From contig CALMOR010000116.1 in NCBI GenBank assembly GCA_937872165.1, forward strand, positions 16,550 through 42,432: a stretch of 25,883 nt of DNA, in the 5' to 3' direction. The notes under the pieces were generated by a model that was not told the origin of the DNA, did not search any database, and saw only the letters and a list, made by a program, of their open reading frames with translations. Of this stretch, positions 9,713 through 18,047 are shown piece by piece. The stretch comes from an uncultured Burkholderiales bacterium. Lineage in GTDB: Bacteria > Pseudomonadota > Gammaproteobacteria > Burkholderiales > Burkholderiaceae_D. The position numbers and the translations under genes are program-made. Numbering within the stretch: the first letter of the stretch is position 1; each line of letters begins with the position of its first letter.

Positions 9713-12468
9713 CGCGACGACGCAGGGAAGCCGCGGCACCGGGCCGATGGGGCCTGCCGTCGACGCTCGCCGGCAGCGATCATCTCGGCCGACAGCTCGA
9801 CCGCAAGCGTCGCGAGGCCACCGCCGCCGAACGCCGCCAGGCGAAGGCCGACGACCCCGCGGCGAGCGTCGCCGCACCGCGCGAGCTGCGCAAGCCGCCG
9901 GGTCCGATGCCGCGTCCCGAAGCGATCGACGCGTGGCTCGCGGCGCGCGGCGTCACGCCCTTCCCGTTCCAGCGCGAGACCTGGGACCACGTCGTCGCGG
10001 GACGATCGGGGCTGCTGCACGCGACGACCGGCGCCGGCAAGACCTACGCCGCGTGGCTCGGCGCGCTGCGTCTCGAACTGCAGCGCGCCGAGGAACGGGG
10101 ACCACCGCCGGTACGCAAGCTCCGCATCCTGTGGGTCACGCCGATGCGCGCGCTCGCGACCGACACGACGCGCGCCCTCGCCGACGCCGCGCACGGCATC
10201 GGCCTCGACTGGGAGGTCGCGATGCGGACCGGCGACACCGATGCCGCGACGCGCGCGCGGCAATCGAAGCATCTGCCCGAGGCGCTGGTCACGACGCCCG
10301 AGTCGCTGACGCTGCTGCTCGCGCGCACCGACGCCCGCGCACTGTTCGATGCCGTGTCGGTCATCGTCGTCGACGAGTGGCACGAGCTGATGGGCAACAA
10401 GCGCGGCGTGCAGACGCAGCTCGCGATGGCGCGGCTGTGGCGCTGGAATCCGAAGCTCGTCGCGTGGGGACTGTCGGCCACGCTCGGCGACCTCGACCTG
10501 GCGCGGCACGCGCTGCTCGGGCTCGATGCGCGCGGCAAGCCGCGACGCGGCGTGATGGTCCGCGGCGAAGCGGACAGGGGACCCGGCGCCAAGGAGATTC
10601 GCATCGATACGCTGATCCCCGCGTCGATCGAGCGCTTCCCGTGGGCGGGCCATCTCGGCATCAAGCTGGTCGACGCGGTCGTGGCCGAACTGGAGAAGTC
10701 GTCGACGACGCTGGTCTTCACCAACGTGCGCAGTCAGGCCGAGATCTGGTACCAGACGCTGCTCGCGGCGAAGCCGGAATGGGCCGGCATCCTCGCGCTC
10801 CATCACGGCTCGCTCGACCGCGAGGTACGCGACTGGGTCGAGGCCGGACTCAAGGCCGGCACGCTGAAGGCCGTGGTGTGCACGTCGTCGCTCGACCTCG
10901 GCGTCGACTTCCTGCCGGTCGAACGGGTGCTGCAGATCGGCTCGGCGAAGGGCGTGGCGCGGCTGATGCAGCGCGCGGGACGATCGGGCCACGCGCCCGG
11001 CCGGCCGTCGCGGGCGACGCTGGTGCCGACCAACGCGCTCGAGCTGATCGAGGCCGGGGCCGCGCGACGCGCCGTCGCCGCGCGTCGCATCGCGCCGCGC
11101 ACCGCGCCGTCGAAGCCGCTCGACTGTCTCGTGCAGCATCTGGTGACGATCGCGGTCGGTACCGGCTTCGTCGCCGACGAGCTGTTCGACGAGGTCCGCA
11201 CCGCGTGGTCGTATCGCGAACTGACGCGCGACGAGTTCGACTGGGCGCTCGCGTTCGACGAGGGCGGCGGCGCCTCGCTCGCGGCCTATCCCGACTACCA
11301 GCGCATCGCCCGCGACGTCGACGGCGCCGAGCCCGACGTCTATCGCGTTCCGCGCGTCGACCTCGCGCGCCGCCATCGCATGAGCATCGGCACCATCACC
11401 GCGGAGACCGCGATGCACGTCGCGTGGCTCGCGACCGGCGGCAGGCTCGGGCAGATCGAGGAGGGCTTCATCGCACGGCTCAAGCCGGGCGACGTGTTCG
11501 TGTTCGGCGGTCGCGTGCTCGAACTCGTCCGCGTGCGCGACATGACGGCCTACGTCAGGAAGGCAGCCGGGAGGCACGGGCTCGTGCCGACCTGGGCCGG
11601 CAGCCGCATGGCGTTGACGTCCGAGCTCGCCGACGCTTCGCTCGACCTGCTGGCACGCGCGGCGACCGCGACCGACGCGTGGTACCGGCACGAACCCGAG
11701 ATGCGCGCGGCACGACCGCTGCTCGAGCTGCAGCAGCGCTGGTCCGCGCTGCCGGTCACCGGACGCCTGGTATGCGAGGTGATCGAGTCGCGCGAAGGCC
11801 ATCACTTCTTCTGCTATCCGTTCGCGGGCCGGCTCGTGCACATCGGGCTCGGCTCGCTGATCGCGTGGCGCGCGGCGCGCGAGAAGCCGGGGACTTTCTC
11901 GATCTCGATGAACGACTACGGCTTCGAACTGTTGTCCGCGACGCCGTTCGACTGGCGCGCGTTGATCGACGGCGGACTGCTGGCGACCGACCGCCTGCTC
12001 GACGACGTGATCGCGTCGCTCAACGCGAGCGAGCTCGCGCAGCGGCGCTTCCGCGAGATCGCCCGCGTGTCGGGCCTCGTGTTCTCGGGTTATCCGGGCG
12101 AGCGCCGTTCGGGCCGGCAGGTGCAGGCGAGCTCGAGTCTCTTCTACGAGGTGTTCCGCAAGCACGACGCCGGCAACCTGCTGCTGACGCAGGCCGAGAC
12201 CGAAGCGCTCGAACAGGAACTCGAGATCGTCCGGCTGCGCAGGACGCTCGAGCGCATCGCGGACTGGGAGCTGTGCATCACGCATCCGGGCAACGCGACG
12301 CCGTTCTCGTTCCCGTTGATGGTCGAGCGCTTCCGCGAAGAGGTCACGACCGAGAAGCTCGCCGAACGCATTTCCCGCATGCTCGGCGACCTCGAGAAGG
12401 CGGCGGCGACCGAAGAGAAGCCCGCGGCACGAAAGGGCTACGTGAAGCGGATAAGGACGAAGCCTTGA
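9709..12468 (+). CDS. Ligase-associated DNA damage response DEXH-box helicase (Lhr-Core type)
   Basis: ATP-driven 3'-5' helicase/translocase of the Lhr-Core type. The 919-residue protein begins at ATG 9709, which overlaps the DUF429 stop as ATGA; the frame is open further upstream but only as a shadow of DUF429. The first 70 or so residues are Arg/Lys/Ala-rich and poorly conserved. The helicase motifs follow: PFQRETW, Walker A ATTGAGKT (105-112), DEWH (222-225), SATLGD (256-261), LVFTNVRSQ, TSSLDLGVDFLPV and QRAGRSGH. Winged-helix and Lhr beta-barrel regions make up the second half. The cluster partners are the exonuclease, ligase and PdeM. It ends two bases before the membrane-protein gene. 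Confidence 0.95.
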   Translation: MTRRRREAAAPGRWGLPSTLAGSDHLGRQLDRKRREATAAERRQAKADDPAASVAAPRELRKPPGPMPRPEAIDAWLAARGVTPFPFQRETWDHVVAGRSGLLHATTGAGKTYAAWLGALRLELQRAEERGPPPVRKLRILWVTPMRALATDTTRALADAAHGIGLDWEVAMRTGDTDAATRARQSKHLPEALVTTPESLTLLLARTDARALFDAVSVIVVDEWHELMGNKRGVQTQLAMARLWRWNPKLVAWGLSATLGDLDLARHALLGLDARGKPRRGVMVRGEADRGPGAKEIRIDTLIPASIERFPWAGHLGIKLVDAVVAELEKSSTTLVFTNVRSQAEIWYQTLLAAKPEWAGILALHHGSLDREVRDWVEAGLKAGTLKAVVCTSSLDLGVDFLPVERVLQIGSAKGVARLMQRAGRSGHAPGRPSRATLVPTNALELIEAGAARRAVAARRIAPRTAPSKPLDCLVQHLVTIAVGTGFVADELFDEVRTAWSYRELTRDEFDWALAFDEGGGASLAAYPDYQRIARDVDGAEPDVYRVPRVDLARRHRMSIGTITAETAMHVAWLATGGRLGQIEEGFIARLKPGDVFVFGGRVLELVRVRDMTAYVRKAAGRHGLVPTWAGSRMALTSELADASLDLLARAATATDAWYRHEPEMRAARPLLELQQRWSALPVTGRLVCEVIESREGHHFFCYPFAGRLVHIGLGSLIAWRAAREKPGTFSISMNDYGFELLSATPFDWRALIDGGLLATDRLLDDVIASLNASELAQRRFREIARVSGLVFSGYPGERRSGRQVQASSSLFYEVFRKHDAGNLLLTQAETEALEQELEIVRLRRTLERIADWELCITHPGNATPFSFPLMVERFREEVTTEKLAERISRMLGDLEKAAATEEKPAARKGYVKRIRTKP

Positions 12469-12470
12469 AG

Positions 12471-14156
12471 ATGCATCCATCACTCGAGCTTCCGGCAGCG
12501 CGCCGGCGCACCCTGGCGATCGCAGCCGTCATCGCCTTCGCGCTGGTGATCGCGGCGATCGCGTACCGCAACGCGGGCCTGTACCCGATCGTCTTCTCCG
12601 ACGAGTACACCTACAGCATGGACTCGCGATTGAAGCCGTTCTCGGACGCCGCGATCCCGAGCTATCTGTTCTTCGCCGTCTATCGCTCGACCCTGCTCTG
12701 CGGCGACGGCTTCCTCGCGTGCGCGCGCTGGCTCAACCTGCTGTGGCTCGCGGCAGCGACCCCCTTCGTCTGGCTCGTCGCGCGTCGCGTCACGACGCCC
12801 GCCGTGGCCACGTGGATCGCGCTCGTCGCACTGGCGAGTCCGTTCAACACGTACACGGCCGTCTTCATCCCGGAGTCGATGTACTACTGCGGCTTCTGGG
12901 TCGTCGTGTGGTTCGCGACCCGCTTCACTTCGGCGACCGGCGTGCGGTACTGGACCGGCCTCGGCCTCCTCGTCGGGCTGCTGACACTGCTGAAGCCACA
13001 CGCGTTGTTCCTGATTCCGGCCTTGATGATCCATGGCGCCATCGCCACGATGGCGGACAGGGGCATCGGCACGAAGGCGCTGGTCGGCTGCCTCGCTCTC
13101 TTCGTCGGGGTCCTGCTGGTGACGAAGCTCGGAGCCGGCTATCTGTTCGCAGGTTCGAGAGGGATCACATTGTTCGGCTCGTATTACGGCAGCGCGACCG
13201 CTCCGCTCGAGATCGATAGCGGCGCGCACTGGCGACTGGCGATGGTGACCGCGTTCGTGCTGAAGGGTCATCTGATGGCGCTGGCCCTGCTCTTCTCGAT
13301 GCCCGCCGTGATGCTGGTGTCCGCCCTCGTCGCGACGCGACGGAGCACGGTTCACGATCCGCAATGGCGGTTCTGCGTGCTGACGGCGCTCCTCCTGGGA
13401 TCGCTGGTCGTGATGGCGGCCGTATACACCGCAACCGTCGCGGGGGTCGCGCCGTCCGAGACCGAACAGCGCGTGCACATGCGCTACTACGACTTCGCGT
13501 TCCCTCTGCTACTGATCGTCGGCGCAACGATCTTCGGGGAGTCGCTGATGCCGCGGCGGCCTACGCGGATCGCCGCCGCGCTGCTCGCCATCGTCGTCCT
13601 CTACGTCGGCACGAAAGGGTTTCGCGACTACGAGCCCGGACTGATCGACTCGCCTGAACTCTATGGGGTCGGCATCCACGCGGCGACGCGGCGGCTCACC
13701 GGCCTCTTCGCGCTGGTCGGTCTGGGTGTTCTGTTCTGGAAGCCCCGGCTGGCACCGCTCTACTTCGCGTTCGTCCTGATGCCATGGGTCGAGTGGAAAG
13801 GTGCGCAAGGATCGTTCGACCTGATCGGGGACCGTTCCCGCGCCGACGTCTACGACGAGGCAGGCCTGTACGCCCACCGGCGATCGACACGCGAAGAAGC
13901 GGATCGCACGCGGGTCGTCGGCGACGATGCCGCCGGCGTCTTTCGCGCGCTGTTCCACCTCGACGACGCGGGGGCGATCCCCGTCTTCTCGACCCCCGGA
14001 CAGCCGATCACGTCCGAGCTCCTCGCGGCGCCGCACGACCGTGCTCTGGTAATCGGCGACCATCCCGTCGTGGGGTCCGACCTTCGGAGCACGTCCTCGG
14101 GCGATGCCACGCTGGTGTGGAAGGCCACGCCGCCCGCGCCCGAATCGCCACGCTAG
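12471..14156 (+). CDS. Polytopic membrane protein, GT-C glycosyltransferase-like
   Basis: Not a recognised named gene. The 561-residue protein has about 10-12 hydrophobic helices up to roughly residue 440, then a soluble C-terminal part of about 120 residues. After the first helix comes VFSDEYTYS (Asp44, Glu45), placed like the acidic loop of GT-C enzymes that use lipid-linked sugars. LLKPHALFLIPA and RYYDFAFPL are also reminiscent of GT39/ArnT-like proteins. A glycosyltransferase role is therefore plausible but unproven, and the acceptor is unknown. It starts two bases after the helicase gene and ends ten bases before pdeM, so it interrupts the repair cluster although nothing in it suggests DNA repair. 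By eye its base composition is less extremely GC-rich than the flanks, which could mean later acquisition; I did not calculate this. Confidence 0.75.
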   Translation: MHPSLELPAARRRTLAIAAVIAFALVIAAIAYRNAGLYPIVFSDEYTYSMDSRLKPFSDAAIPSYLFFAVYRSTLLCGDGFLACARWLNLLWLAAATPFVWLVARRVTTPAVATWIALVALASPFNTYTAVFIPESMYYCGFWVVVWFATRFTSATGVRYWTGLGLLVGLLTLLKPHALFLIPALMIHGAIATMADRGIGTKALVGCLALFVGVLLVTKLGAGYLFAGSRGITLFGSYYGSATAPLEIDSGAHWRLAMVTAFVLKGHLMALALLFSMPAVMLVSALVATRRSTVHDPQWRFCVLTALLLGSLVVMAAVYTATVAGVAPSETEQRVHMRYYDFAFPLLLIVGATIFGESLMPRRPTRIAAALLAIVVLYVGTKGFRDYEPGLIDSPELYGVGIHAATRRLTGLFALVGLGVLFWKPRLAPLYFAFVLMPWVEWKGAQGSFDLIGDRSRADVYDEAGLYAHRRSTREEADRTRVVGDDAAGVFRALFHLDDAGAIPVFSTPGQPITSELLAAPHDRALVIGDHPVVGSDLRSTSSGDATLVWKATPPAPESPR

Positions 14157-14159
14157 AAT
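14154..14159 (+). promoter_or_regulatory. Possible -10 element (TAGAAT) for pdeM-hslR overlapping a stop codon
   Basis: TAGAAT ends seven bases before the pdeM ATG and its first three bases are the TAG stop of the membrane-protein gene. The spacing would give an almost leaderless pdeM mRNA. No good -35 box stands 17 bases upstream, so this is tentative. Confidence 0.35.
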
Positions 14160-14166
14160 CGGTGCC

Positions 14167-14850
14167 ATGCAACGAGCACTGATCGCGGGGCAGACGCTCC
14201 ATCTGCTGCCCGAACGCGCTGTCTTCTGGGCCGAGGAGCGGATGCTGCTGGTGGCCGACGCGCACTTCGGCAAGGCGGCCACGTTCCGCGCCCACGGCGT
14301 GCCGGTGCCGCACGGCACCACTGCCGACAACCTCGAGCGCCTCGACGCGCTGATCGCGCGGTGGCGGGTCGAGAACATCGTCTTCCTCGGCGACTTCCTG
14401 CATGCCCGCGAAGCGCAGGGCACGCGGACCGTCGACGCGATCGCGGCCTGGCGTGCCCGGCATGGCGGCGTGACGATGACGCTGGTGCGCGGCAACCACG
14501 ACGCACGCGCGGGCGATCCGCCTTCGCGTCTGGGCATCGACGTCGTCGACGAGTCGTGGACCATCGGTCCCTTCTCGATGCGCCACCATCCCACGGCGTG
14601 CGAGCACGGCTACGTGCTCGCCGGTCATCTCCATCCCGGCTATCGGCTCGTCGGCCGCGCCGGCGACGGCCTGCGGCTGCCGTGCTTCTGGTTCGGCGAC
14701 GAGGCCGGCTCGCGGGTCGGCGTGCTGCCGGCCTTCGGCGCCTTCACCGGCACGTGGATCGTCGACGCGCTGCCCGACGATCGGGTGTTCGTCGTCGCCC
14801 CCGACGCGGTCCATGCGGTGCGCCTTCCGCTGCCGCCGCGAGCCGCTTGA
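14167..14850 (+). CDS. pdeM: Ligase-associated DNA damage response endonuclease PdeM
   Basis: Binuclear metallophosphoesterase; the Pseudomonas putida relative is a manganese-dependent DNA endonuclease. All metal motifs of the fold are present in 227 residues: DAHFGK (Asp31, His33), GDFLH (75-79), GNHD (109-112) and GHLH (153-156). I chose ATG 14167, which begins MQRALIAGQTLHLLPERAVFW as in the family; the frame is open upstream only as overlap with the previous gene. It is the fourth member of the repair quartet but is separated from the helicase by the membrane-protein gene and may have its own promoter. Its TGA overlaps the TTG start of hslR as TTGA. Confidence 0.94.
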   Translation: MQRALIAGQTLHLLPERAVFWAEERMLLVADAHFGKAATFRAHGVPVPHGTTADNLERLDALIARWRVENIVFLGDFLHAREAQGTRTVDAIAAWRARHGGVTMTLVRGNHDARAGDPPSRLGIDVVDESWTIGPFSMRHHPTACEHGYVLAGHLHPGYRLVGRAGDGLRLPCFWFGDEAGSRVGVLPAFGAFTGTWIVDALPDDRVFVVAPDAVHAVRLPLPPRAA

Positions 14851-15284
14851 ACGCACGCAGGACCGAAGCGAAGCACGACGAGGACGCGTCGACCGTCCGA
14901 CTCGACAAGTGGCTGTGGGCCGCTCGCTTCTATCGCCACCGCAGCGCCGCGGCCGATGCCGTCGAGGTTGGCCAGGTGCGCGTCAACGACCAGCGCGTCA
15001 AGCCGGCCAAGTCGCTGCACGTCGGCGACCTCGTGACGATGCGCATAGGCGGCATCGAGCGCGAAGTCCGGGTCTCGATCCTCGCCGACGTGCGCGTGGC
15101 CGCACCGATCGCGCAGACGCGCTACGCGGAGACCGAGGTCAGCCTCGTCGCGAGGGCCGCTGCCGAAGCGCGCCGGCGACTCGAACGCGAGCCGGCCGAC
15201 ACGCGCAAGGGCCGCCCCACCAAGCGCGACCGACGCGAGCTCGCGTCGTTCGTGGACTCGGGACGCGACGACGACGGCTTCTGA
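14847..15284 (+). CDS. hslR: Heat shock protein Hsp15, S4-domain ribosome rescue factor
   Basis: Binds 50S subunits that still carry a nascent chain with tRNA, and helps recycle them after heat stress. The S4 RNA-binding domain spans about residues 17-75 and includes VRLDKWLWAARFYRHR and VRVNDQRVKPAKSL, close to E. coli HslR. The C-terminal tail is basic, with KGRPTKRDRREL, as in the family. At 145 residues it is slightly longer than the E. coli protein. The only plausible start is TTG 14847, which overlaps the pdeM stop as TTGA; no ATG or GTG lies between it and the S4 domain. Translation probably depends on coupling from pdeM. Confidence 0.92.
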   Translation: MNARRTEAKHDEDASTVRLDKWLWAARFYRHRSAAADAVEVGQVRVNDQRVKPAKSLHVGDLVTMRIGGIEREVRVSILADVRVAAPIAQTRYAETEVSLVARAAAEARRRLEREPADTRKGRPTKRDRRELASFVDSGRDDDGF

Positions 15285-15372
15285 TCGCGCGGGCACGGAG
15301 CACGTCGAGTCCACGGCTTTTCGATTCGCAGCACGGGGGCATCGACGCACCTGACGACATCGACTCGTCGCT

Positions 15373-16626
15373 TCAGCCTCCGACGATCGACCGCGCCGCG
15401 AGCGCGAGCAGCAGCGCGGGGATCATCACCACGAGGCCGACCCCGAGGAAGCGCAGGACGCCGACGTCCTCGCCTTCCCGACGGATGGCGCCGAGCCACA
15501 GGATCGTCGCGAGCGATCCCGTCACCGAGAGATTGGGACCGAGGTCGACCCCGATCAGCAGCGCGTCGATCACCGCGGTGGGCGCGTGCGCCAGCGGGAC
15601 CGTCGATGCGGCGACGAGACCGGCCGGCAGGTTGTTGGTGAGGTTGGATCCGAATGCGATCAGCAGACCCGCCCCCCACGCGGCGCGAATCGGACCGGCC
15701 GCGACCGCATCGGCGAGCAGGCGGCCGAGCGTCGCCACGACGCCGGTCGCGACCAGCGCCTCGACCAGCACGAAGAGCCCCGCGACGAGCGGCAGCACCG
15801 ACCACGACACGCCCTTCACCGTCGGCCATGGCGATGTCCGCGTGGACGCCACGACGACCATCGTGGTCGCGATGCCGCAGAGCGCGGTGGGCAGGCCGAG
15901 AGGCAGGTCGAACGACGAGACGGCGAGCAGCACGACGGCCGTGACGACGAGGCCTGCCAGCGCGATCCACGATCCGCGCGCCAGCGATGGCGGCGCGACA
16001 TCGACCGCGCACGTGTCCTCGAGCTTCCGGCCTTCGGCCGCCTTCAACGCGAGATAGGTGGCGACGATCGACAGCGCCGACGGCAACGCGAAACGCGCGA
16101 GCCATGCGAAGAGCGGCGGCGCGCGGTCGCCATGGAGCACGATGTTCGCCGGGTTGGAGATCGGCAACACGAAGCTCGCCGCGTTCGCGACCATCGCGCA
16201 GACGAAGAGATACGGCAGCGGCTCGACCTTCGCCTTCTTCGCCGCCGCATGGATCGCGGGAGTCAGCACGACCGCGGTGGCGTCGTTCGACAGGAACACG
16301 GTGACCGCGACGCCGACCAGATAGATCAGCAGGAACAATCGGTGCGGCGAGCCGCGCGCATGGCGCACCGCGAGCGCGGCCGCGTCGTCGAAGAGGCCCT
16401 GGCGGCGCGCGCTCTCGGACAGCAGCATCATGCCGACGAGGAAGAGGTAGACATCGCCGCCTCTCGCGATCGCGGCGAACGCCCGATCGAGCGGCAGCAG
16501 TCCGAGCACGACCAGCGCCGCCGCGCCGGCGACCGCCCAGATCGCCTCGGGCCAGCGGAAGGGCCGCGCGACGACGCCCGCGGTCGCGACGACGACGATC
16601 GCCCACGCGAGCCCGCTCGACGACAT
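15373..16626 (-). CDS. ArsB-type anion permease at the end of the flavin electron-transfer operon
   Basis: Inner-membrane permease of the ArsB/ion transporter superfamily; ArsB proteins export arsenite and antimonite. The 417 residues form about 10-12 membrane helices. Family motifs are FLVGMMLLSE, FLSNDATAVVLTPA, ANAASFVLPISNPANIVL and, in the second half, GSNLTNNLPAGL with GVDLGPNLSVTGSLATILWL, so both inverted-repeat halves are intact. The ATG lies two bases after the stop of the reductase gene, so it is the last gene of the PepSY-to-reductase operon. No arsR or arsC is nearby, so arsenite may not be the substrate. It converges on hslR; the 88 bases between show no convincing terminator. 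Confidence 0.85.
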   Translation of the reverse strand: MSSSGLAWAIVVVATAGVVARPFRWPEAIWAVAGAAALVVLGLLPLDRAFAAIARGGDVYLFLVGMMLLSESARRQGLFDDAAALAVRHARGSPHRLFLLIYLVGVAVTVFLSNDATAVVLTPAIHAAAKKAKVEPLPYLFVCAMVANAASFVLPISNPANIVLHGDRAPPLFAWLARFALPSALSIVATYLALKAAEGRKLEDTCAVDVAPPSLARGSWIALAGLVVTAVVLLAVSSFDLPLGLPTALCGIATTMVVVASTRTSPWPTVKGVSWSVLPLVAGLFVLVEALVATGVVATLGRLLADAVAAGPIRAAWGAGLLIAFGSNLTNNLPAGLVAASTVPLAHAPTAVIDALLIGVDLGPNLSVTGSLATILWLGAIRREGEDVGVLRFLGVGLVVMIPALLLALAARSIVGG

Positions 16627-16628
16627 GA

Positions 16629-18047
16629 TCAGTAGACGTCCCGCCGATAGCGACCGTCGGCGGCCATGTCGTCGACGCGCTCGTCACCGACGATGGTCCG
16701 CAACGCTTCGTCGACGCCCTGCGCCATGCCGCTCGCGCTGCCGCACACCAGCACCACCGCGCCGTCGGCGATCCAGCGCGCGACGGCCTCGCGCTCCGCG
16801 AGCAGGCGATGCTGGACGTGGATGCGCTCGGGCTGATCGCGCGAGTAGGCGACGCTCAGGTCCGCGAGCGACCCGTCGTGTCGCCAGGCCCGCAGCTCGT
16901 CCGCATACGGCCGGTCGAAGGCCGCGTTGCGCTCGCCGAAGAACAACCAGTTGCGCCGCGCACCGCGTGCCATGCGCGCCTTGACGTGCGCCCGCAGCCC
17001 CGCGATGCCGGTGCCGTTGCCGATCAGGATCAGCGGCGTCTCGTCGCCGATGCCTTCGAGCCGGAAGCAGCGGTCGGTGGTCGCACCGAGCGCCAACGTC
17101 GACGTGAGCCATTCGGCGCCGAGCCCGATCCGGCCATCGGGCCGCAACGCCTGTCGCACCAGCAGATCGAGACGGCCCTCGGACGGCAACGACGCGATCG
17201 AGTACTCGCGCTGCGCACCGTCGGGCAGCCGCACGACCGCGATGTCGCCGGCCTCCCAGGTCGGCATCGGACCGCGCGTCAACGACAGGTGGAACATCGG
17301 CGCGCCGCTGCTGCCTTCGTTGACGCGACGACGTCCGTCGAGAGTCCAGCGCATGAACGACTGACGATGCGACGCCGGCGTCGACGCCGCGCCGGTCCAC
17401 GGGACGAGCCTCTCGCGCCAGGTCGCGAGCATCGTCGCGGCTCCGTTGTCGACCTCGACGGGATCGAACAGGCGCGACGCGCCGTGCGTCGTCAGCCACG
17501 CATCGACCCGACGACCGAAGCCGCAGTAGTCCGCATAGCTTCGATCGCCGAGAGCCATCAGGCCGAAGCGCAGTCCTTCGAGGTCGGGCGCACGCGCGAG
17601 CACGTCGCGCGCGAAGCGACGCGACGCATCGGGCGCTTCGCCTTCACCGTAAGTCGCGACGACGAGGAACGCGACGCGGTTCGCGACGAGCGTCGCGACG
17701 TCGACGCGCGACAGCGGACGCAGGTCGACGCGGTGGCCGGCCGCCCGCAACGCGTCGGCGGTCTGCCGGGCCAGCTCCTCGGCGAAACCGGTCTGCGTCG
17801 CGTGGGCGACGAGCATCGTTCCCGCGTCGACCGTTCGTGCCCGATGCGCGCGCCGCGCCCGGACGGCGGCGACCGCGCACAGCAGCGCGTAGGCCAGCAC
17901 CACGGCGGCGGCGGCCAGCCGGCGACCGGGGCCGGCGTCCGGCCACGCGAGGGCAGGGTCGCCGAACAACCGGACCAGCGCGGCTCCCACCAGCAGCGAG
18001 ACCACGACGACGTTGCCGATCGACGATCGACCGCGTCCTCCGCTCAC
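16629..18047 (-). CDS. Membrane-anchored flavodoxin/FAD/NAD(P)H reductase (CysJ-like)
   Basis: Predicted to take electrons from NAD(P)H through FAD to FMN at the cytosolic membrane face. The 472-residue protein begins with two hydrophobic segments (about 11-28 and 43-63). A flavodoxin domain follows (about 78-215; HATQTGFAEE, ATYGEGEAPD, LGDRSYADYCGFG). The FAD-binding REYS is at 280-283. The nucleotide-binding part has LIGNGTGIAG, FFGERN, AYSRDQ and VLVCGSASGMAQGV, and the C-terminus is GRYRRDVY as in CysJ. The start is GTG 18047, overlapping the apbE stop as GTGA; the frame stays open upstream but only as the shadow of apbE. In some bacteria this module is fused to a PepSY membrane domain; here the PepSY protein is separate, five genes upstream of arsB. 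Confidence 0.9.
   Translation of the reverse strand: MSGGRGRSSIGNVVVVSLLVGAALVRLFGDPALAWPDAGPGRRLAAAAVVLAYALLCAVAAVRARRAHRARTVDAGTMLVAHATQTGFAEELARQTADALRAAGHRVDLRPLSRVDVATLVANRVAFLVVATYGEGEAPDASRRFARDVLARAPDLEGLRFGLMALGDRSYADYCGFGRRVDAWLTTHGASRLFDPVEVDNGAATMLATWRERLVPWTGAASTPASHRQSFMRWTLDGRRRVNEGSSGAPMFHLSLTRGPMPTWEAGDIAVVRLPDGAQREYSIASLPSEGRLDLLVRQALRPDGRIGLGAEWLTSTLALGATTDRCFRLEGIGDETPLILIGNGTGIAGLRAHVKARMARGARRNWLFFGERNAAFDRPYADELRAWRHDGSLADLSVAYSRDQPERIHVQHRLLAEREAVARWIADGAVVLVCGSASGMAQGVDEALRTIVGDERVDDMAADGRYRRDVY

Noticed and set aside
9637..12483. Long - strand reading frame opposite the helicase gene (about 950 codons)
   Set aside because: No recognisable motif and biased composition (Arg, Ala, Gln, Asp); a mirror of the codon bias of the real gene.
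9345..14156. A single reading frame open for over 1600 codons across the DUF429, helicase and membrane-protein genes
   Set aside because: Only the part from 12471 is a plausible protein. The rest is an Arg/Ala/Pro-rich shadow of the helicase gene, caused by the scarcity of stop codons in GC-rich DNA.
15285..15372. Search for a terminator between the convergent hslR and arsB-type genes
   Set aside because: Only scattered short complementary stretches; no compact stem-loop or T-run on either strand.
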